Assembly (NCBI GenBank): GCA_035048495.1
Contig: CM068541.1
Location: 15,569,929-15,633,928, forward strand
Reading direction: 5' to 3'
Length of the DNA stretch: 64,000 nucleotides
From: Euptelea pleiosperma
Taxonomy: Eukaryota > Streptophyta > Magnoliopsida > Ranunculales > Eupteleaceae
Every line of letters starts with the position of its first letter. Within the stretch, counting starts at the first letter, position 1. Position numbers and translations under genes: made by a program. The notes below the pieces were generated by a model. The model had not been told where the DNA came from. It saw only the letters and a program-made list of their open reading frames with translations, and made no database searches. This document shows positions 59,001-64,000 of the stretch, one piece after another.

Positions 59001-60625
59001 GTAGAGTTCCATAAATGTAATATCTTGCACCTTAGGTGGAATTTCAAGCGATCCCCTTGAAGAAGTGGATCTTTTCTTGGAAGTAGAAATCTCTTGTTCA
59101 ATAACACAAGAACTAAAAGTGTTTGGTGTCTCTTCTTTAGAAGTGCTGCCATAGTGGGCAGAGAGAAGAGGTTCAACCAAGGCCTTGGCCCTCTCAAAAT
59201 AATCCGTTGAATAGGGTGCATGGACTGGAAGGGCCTTCATCCTAGTCTTTCCTTCCAAAATGCTCACCACTTCAGACATGGTAGGCCTGAGTGTAGGGGA
59301 AGGATTAGTACATAGCATTGCCAAATCTAACACCCTTGTTGCTTCTTTTACTAAGAAGTCCATCCCCAAGACTGGATCAATCAGTTGTAGAAGATTTCCT
59401 TTCTGTTGTAAGACATAGGCCTACAGTTCCACAACAAAGATTTTGTGAAAATGAAAAACTTATCCAAGCAAATTGTTGCGGCAAGTCATCTTATACATTG
59501 TCAACTTACCAAATCTAGTAGGTAAACAAGCTCCTCATCACTTGGCCTGTAATCTGCATTTTTTTTTCCACTCACAATTTCAAGTGTGACAATTCCAAAG
59601 CTGTAAACATCTGCTTTGTTTGTTAAATAACCTCGCATGGCATACTCGGGGGCCATATATCCACTGCAAAGAAAGAAATTATAAAGGGAAATTACCATAC
59701 TGGATGGATCACTTGCAGGAAAAGAAAAACCATCTGATTTTGTGCATTTGTGTATTTCTTCGTGTATTTGGTTTTATAGTTCTTCTCTTTGGAAGTAAAA
59801 AATCTGGAAAACAAAAGGCATGTGGTTTTTTTACATTGTTCCTGCAATTCTTGTGCTGATGTGTGTTTCTTCTTCCTCTTGATGCTTAGCCAATCCAAAA
59901 TCCGAAATCTTCGCAGTGAGATCTTTATCAAGCAGAACATTGCTGGCTTTAATATCCCTGTGGACGATATTCAGTTTTGATCCTTCATGGAGAAAAGCAA
60001 GAGCCTTCGCTATTCCAAGGCAAATCTTAATTCTAGTTGACCAATTAAGTTCCAACTTTATATCCCCAGGACCTGCAGATCACCCACTCTCTACCGTTTA
60101 TATTTCTTCACAATTGCAAACTAAGTTCTCTTAAAAAAAAAAAGTCAGAGAGAAGTTTTATTCTAGATTTACCAAATAAGGCCCTTGCGAGGGAATTATT
60201 TTCCATGAACTCGTATACTAGTAAGAGTTGGTTCTGTTCAATACAGGATCCCAACAATCTAACGATATTTGGGTGTTTCAAGGCAGAAATAGCGCCTATT
60301 TCATTTATAAATTCCGCAGTTCCTTGCTTCGATTTTGATGAAAGCTGCTTCACTGCTATCGCCATCCCATTTGGTAATACACCCTGTACCATCCAATACG
60401 TGCAGATGTTTTAATCAGAATTGAGTGGAAAACTGAGATTTAGGAATCCAAAAATACCAAATAAAAGTAGACCTTGTAAACTGGCCCAAAACCTCCTTCA
60501 CCAATCTTATTTGCAGAATTGAAATTTCGAGTGGCGGCTCTTATCTGTTTAAACTTGAAAACTCCACCTTGTATTGGTAATTGCTCAAGTGATTGATCCT
60601 CTTGAGATCTCCTCGATCTCTCCAT
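58329..60625 (-). CDS. Receptor-like kinase (LRR-RLK VIII-2 type) kinase domain with novel C-terminal tail, 615 aa, 5 exons
   Basis: Exons on the minus strand: 60625-60473, 60383-60173, 60072-59835, 59663-59510 and 59420-58329. All junctions are GT-AG and the 1848 nt stay in one frame. Kinase marks: glycine loop IGEGGFGPV (41-49), VAIK-type Lys63, HRD 159-161 ([10 protein letters not shown]), DFG 179-181, APE 205-207 ([11 protein letters not shown]), and the [16 protein letters not shown] plus [16 protein letters not shown] end at about 310, all as in At1g53430-like kinases. Catalytic residues are intact. The N-terminus is not a receptor: no leucine-rich repeats or transmembrane helix precede the kinase in frame, and the first about 10 codons ([10 protein letters not shown]) come from the antisense of a LINE tail. 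After a short RLK-like tail ([13 protein letters not shown]), about 200 residues rich in E, K, A and Q are probably coiled coil ([29 protein letters not shown]) and resemble no RLK tail I know. It could be a soluble kinase, or a decayed receptor with an open end. Confidence 0.7.
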
Positions 60626-60675
60626 TTTAATAGATATATCTGGACATTTCAAAAAAGAAAAAAAAAAAGGAAAAA
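60603..60675 (+). mobile_element. LINE tail remnant at the kinase start
   Basis: TGAGATCTCCTCGATCTC and AGATATATCTGGACATTTCA then an A-rich run match the end of the LINE at 56786-56875. It begins directly after GATCCTCT, the same junction at which the LINE begins in copy B (48216). It supplies the ATG and first codons of the kinase frame on the opposite strand. Confidence 0.8.
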
Positions 60676-61065
60676 GATGTAACAAGGTATGCCTGAAACT
60701 GTTCATTTGCGGAAGCGGCATTTTTGGTAGTCACCGCTGCCATCTGGGCGCACTGACCGCTTGGATGTTTATCTCACCCCTTGGTGGATATACATACCAA
60801 AATTCACCTTGATTGGTAATTTATAACCATTAGATTCTAACACTTTTTAGCATTTTTTAAGGCGTTCTTATAACCGTTGAATGCAACCATTTTTTGAGTA
60901 CTAAAACCAATGGCTAAAAATCATTAAACAAGCTGATTTTTTGTATGAATGTCTATTAAATGGTGGGCTAAACATCCATACGGTCAGTGGGCCCAGATGG
61001 CAGCGGTGACTACCAAAACTGCCGCTTCCGCAAATGAAAAGATCTCAGGTATACCTTGTTACATC
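60676..61065. mobile_element. Foldback MITE, family F3, complete (390 bp)
   Basis: The ends GATGTAACAAGGTATGCCTG and, reversed, GATGTAACAAGGTATACCTG form an inverted repeat, with pairing through GCGGAAGCGGCA and TTTTGGTAGTCACCGCTGCC. It sits in the A-rich tail next to the LINE remnant. In copy B the corresponding place (about 56870) has no MITE, so it is younger than the duplication. Confidence 0.9.
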
Positions 61066-61813
61066 ACGACCCAAAAAAAAAATAGCTCAAGTGCTGTTTT
61101 TGAGAGAAAAATCCATCATACTTCAAGCAGAAATGGTCTCTTAAAATCAACAAAGACAGGAAGAATTATGATAGATGCACATGTTCATTAAGCATGCGGT
61201 AGCTAGAAGTATTCATTCTCACCTCCAGTATGCAATCTTTTGCCTCCTATCCTCCCCATTTTTCAAAGGAAAACCAAAGCCAAAACAATGAAAAGGACTG
61301 CAGATACTGCTATCGAAGGCAGCTTTGCGTATAGCAGATGGGTTTGTGCCTGATTGAAATAAACATATTAGAGAGTAAGGGCAAGCAAAAAAAAAAAAAG
61401 ATGTAAACCGGAATGAATTAGCAGAAGCCAAAAATGAAAAGAAAAATGAAAGGGAAGCAAAGACAAACTCTACCAGAGCCTTTGCCAGCCCAATAGAAGT
61501 GGATCTCCAAAAGGAGGTAAGTCCCAAGAACTTTGAAGTTCTCAACAGCTGCTTTATTTGCGGCCTTGGCTTCTTCAAGAGGATGCATTGATAAGAAATG
61601 AATCCCCTCTCTAACTTTGTCTCTTACCCTCTTTGACCCTTGCCCTAAGTTTCCAGCTTGACCACATTCCAAGCAGAAGGATTTTGTGCCATCAGATTTG
61701 CTGATCTGACCACAATCGAAAAAAGTTAAAAGAGGCATATGTTTGTGGGAAATGTAAAAAGCTCGGGCTCTAGTTACCGCCCTAAAATGACAGGCTCTGG
61801 TTACATGACACAA
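61066..61813 (-). pseudogene. RLK copy A: transmembrane and malectin-domain exons
   Basis: On the minus strand the malectin end reads KAAVENFKVLGTYLLLEIHF then YWAGKGS (about 61560-61480), with the donor GTAGAGTTTG. A transmembrane stretch IAVSAVLFIVLALVFL is followed by a TGA, then KMGRIGGKRLHTGGE and a donor GTGAG (61325-61220). The nearest upstream open frame (to 61813) contains CGQISKSDGTK and is not malectin-like. No LRR exons are seen before the window turns to MITEs. The shared TGA suggests the receptor was already broken before the duplication. Confidence 0.75.
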
Positions 61814-62143
61814 GATAAGCCACGTGGCACATTCTTATAGGATTCTGACCGTATGGATGTTTGGCTAATCCCTAGTTGGACCTACAAATCAAAGGTCAGC
61901 CTGATTAGTGATTTTTAGGCATTGGATCTTTGTACCTCAAATACTGTACAAATTTCCACAGTTGAGATTAACCCATGAAAAAAAGTCCAATCCAATGCCT
62001 ATAAATCACTAATCAGGCTGATTTTTGGTTCGTAAGTCCACATAGGGATTGACAAAACATCCATACGGTCAGAGTCCTCTAAGAGTGTACCACGTAGCTC
62101 ATATTATGTCATGTAACCGGAGTCGGCGGTAACTGGAACCTGA
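61765..62143. repeat. Foldback MITE, CATCCAT core, GGCTC(A/G)GG ends (family F6)
   Basis: The left arm GCTCGGGCTCTAGTTACCGCC, GGTTACATGACA and the right arm (reversed) GGCTCAGGTTCCAGTTACCG, GGTTACATGACATAA pair. Inner words GCCACGTGGCACATTCTTA, GACCGTATGGATGTTTGGC and complements are as in F1. The flanks AATGTAAAA and AATGTTAAT agree at 7 of 9 bases and may be a target duplication. Confidence 0.7.
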
Positions 62144-62390
62144 GCCAATGTTAATTGCCCCAAAGGTATGGCCCTAGTTGAGATAAAAAGCTACACTGCT
62201 TTCTCGAAAATCTCAATACGGTCATGGTCTGTAAGAGAGTGTCACGCGGGGAGGCGGGCCTACGATGGGAGGGACAACAAGTCTACATCCGAACGTTCAA
62301 CGCGTTTTGGGAGACTTGTCTTCCTTCTGGGAAGTTTCATTCGTACCTATTTGTTTAATTTTTGACCCAATCCGCCATACTGTTGACTGC
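62144..62390. other. No recognisable gene
   Basis: A short plus-strand frame at 62168-62365 has no family feature. The words TTTTGGGAGACTTGTCTTCC...TGGGAAGTTTC recur at about 62691-62730 on the other side of the next MITE (direct repeat). Confidence 0.5.
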
Positions 62391-62665
62391 AGCCAATATG
62401 AGCCACGTGGCACATTCTTAAGAGGACACTGACTGTATGGATGTTTGGTCAGTCACTAGGTGGACCTACAAACCAAAAAGAAACCTGATCAGTGATTTCT
62501 AAGCGTTGGATTGAAGTTATTTTCATAGGTTGATTTTAACCGTAGGAATTTGTTCATTATTTGGGTTTAAAGATCCAAAGGTTTTAAATCACTAATCAGG
62601 CTGATTTTTGGTTTGTAGGTCCAACTAGTGGTTGGCCAAACATCCATACGGTAAGTCTCATCTTC
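62391..62665. repeat. Foldback MITE, family F1, worn ends
   Basis: GAGCCACGTGGCACATTCTTA, GACTGTATGGATGTTTGGTC and the inverted GGCCAAACATCCATACGG, with the TTGATTTTAACCGTAGG centre. Flanked by direct repeats of GGGAGACTT(G/A)TCTT at about 62310 and 62697, probably part of the host. Confidence 0.65.
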
Positions 62666-62905
62666 CATAATACTCCCAAATATGCAACATGCTTTGGGAG
62701 ACTTATCTTTCTGCTGGGAAGTTTCCTTTGAACGTAATTGTTTTAGCTTTTGACGAATCCTGAATCTCGACGCACCAGAGTTGGCAAGTGGCATTCCTTT
62801 TTCTTTGTTTTCTAGTCTTCCCCTTATGCCTAGTCTATTTGGTAACCCGGAAGTTAGCCTAATTTGGATTTGGATATGCGATCTTTGTAGATGAGTGGAA
62901 TGTGT
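62666..62905. other. Spacer, no gene
   Basis: Nothing recognised except the direct repeat word noted for 62144-62390. Confidence 0.4.
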
Positions 62906-62909
62906 TGTT

Positions 62910-64000
62910 TTTTTTCTTTTTTCGATAAGTTCAGAAATGCATTGATGAAAGGAGATCGGGAAGATCTCAAAAAGCTACAAAAGATGAGAGAAGCGAAAAT
63001 CAAAAAGGTCAAAATAAAATTTGCTCAAGTCTGAAGACCATATTACTAAAGAAGATTCCCTTAGTCTCATTGCTAATACTCCTCCATCGGAATAAAAGCG
63101 CCTTAATGTTAAGAATGACGTCATGAAAAGAGCTTTCCTTGCCTTCGAAAGTCCTCTTATTTCTTTCCAACCATAACCCCCAAATGATTGCCATTTGCAC
63201 CATCTTCCACAACACTTTACCCCTTGCTGACAAAGATGTATAGGGCCAACTTTCCAACAACTCCCCTAAGCAACTCGGAGATACCCAATCCATCCCTATA
63301 TGAGATAGGAAGAACAGTCAAACTCGTCTGGCGAACTCGCGATGAACAAGAAGATGGTTAGTACTTTCACCGTCAACTTTACACGTAACACAAAAGTCCA
63401 CTATAATCCATTTTCTTATGATCAAATTATCAACAGTAAGCAGTTTATTCAAAGTGGCAATCCAAGCAAAGAAACGAATTTAAGTGGAACACAGGATTTC
63501 CAAAGTTTTGAGGCATGGGGATGGGGAGGTTCGGAGACTGTCAAAGAGGCTAAGTTTTCATAAAACGATCGAACTGTGAAATCACCTGATTTAGAGTGTA
63601 TCCAAATCCGTTTATCCTCCTCGGAGTTAATGACAAAGTACTGCTTCAAACAAACCTGCAACAAGTCTATTTGTTCAACCTCCCACTCAAAAGATTTCTT
63701 CTAAGACCCAAGTCCCAAGCTGCTTCCGAAGAAAACCCGATCCAGAAACCATCTACGGTTTGACCTTTCCGTTGTGATAAAGGAAACACAAGAGGAAAAG
63801 AATCCTTCAAAACTAGATCCCCAACCTAAGAGTCCTCCCAAAATCTTATCCTAGAACCCTTCCCTACAACTAGTGTAGACCCTTCTGAAATCCGATCCTT
63901 GACCTTGAGGATGCCTTTCCACAGTCCACAGCCATGTGGGAGTCTTGAGAACTTAGTTTCCCATCCTCCCACTTCCTCCCCGTACTTCCCGGCCATTACC
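62910..64000 (-). pseudogene. LINE (L1-type) 3' part, zf-RVT region, runs off right edge
   Basis: The minus-strand tail has CTTTTTGAGATCTTCCCGATC and an A-rich end (62910-62930, seen as T on plus). Upstream the frames read ARGKVLWKMVQMAIIWGLWL, ERNKRTFEGKESSFHDVILN and, further, KRIWIHSKSGDFTVRSFYEN, which match the zf-RVT end of the LINEs at 37 kb and 56 kb. The sequence to 64000 continues as LINE (GEEVGGWETKFSRL-like). Frame changes between the pieces show decay. Confidence 0.85.

Overview
This is a stretch of a plant (angiosperm) nuclear genome. Evidence: GT-AG introns, a DOXC-type dioxygenase gene, a DUF247 gene, an LRR-RLK VIII-2 type kinase, Ty1/copia and Ty3/gypsy relics, plant L1-type LINEs with zf-RVT tails, and hAT, PIF/Harbinger and Mutator-type MITEs. 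There is no operon structure, rRNA, CRISPR or prokaryotic signal. I cannot name the species. The window is mostly nested transposable elements; only three loci look able to encode a protein now.

Layout. (1) 1-18.5 kb: two tandem minus-strand copies of an SRG1-like 2-oxoglutarate/Fe(II) dioxygenase. The first shows only exons 1-2 (288-861) before the left edge; the second is a complete four-exon, 362-residue gene (15013-18105). Between them lie a decayed Ale/Retrofit-like copia (start near 8.1-8.5 kb, end near 13.3-14.9 kb), into which a SIRE-type LTR and then a 2.6-kb LTR of another family have landed. (2) 18.5-23.8 kb: MITEs and Helitron-like repeats, no gene. (3) 23.8-32.4 kb: a decayed SIRE/Maximus-like copia (LTR, PBS, protease, integrase, RT start), a partial LTR, a DUF247 C-terminal pseudogene, another SIRE LTR and a gypsy RNase H scrap. 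(4) 32.7-36.3 kb: foldback MITEs with 9-bp target duplications, including one carrying an array of palindromes. (5) 36.3-42.1 kb: a LINE on the minus strand. (6) 42.7-46.9 kb: an intact DUF247 gene and a DUF247 N-terminal pseudogene. (7) 48.1-61.8 kb: two minus-strand copies of an RLK region. The left copy is interrupted by an 8.6-kb LINE, itself interrupted by a solo LTR. The right copy keeps an open 615-residue kinase reading frame fused to a coiled-coil tail. (8) 62.9-64 kb: the 3' part of another LINE.

The dioxygenase, DUF247 and kinase loci are unrelated in function; their only link is shared exposure to repeats. The most informative features are structural: paralogous empty and filled sites, shared insertion junctions, and target duplications that let the order of events be read. 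I found no convincing new multi-gene system. The most unusual items are the palindrome-array MITE (34451-34986), the kinase whose first codons derive from a LINE tail, and a shared core found in MITE families with different termini.
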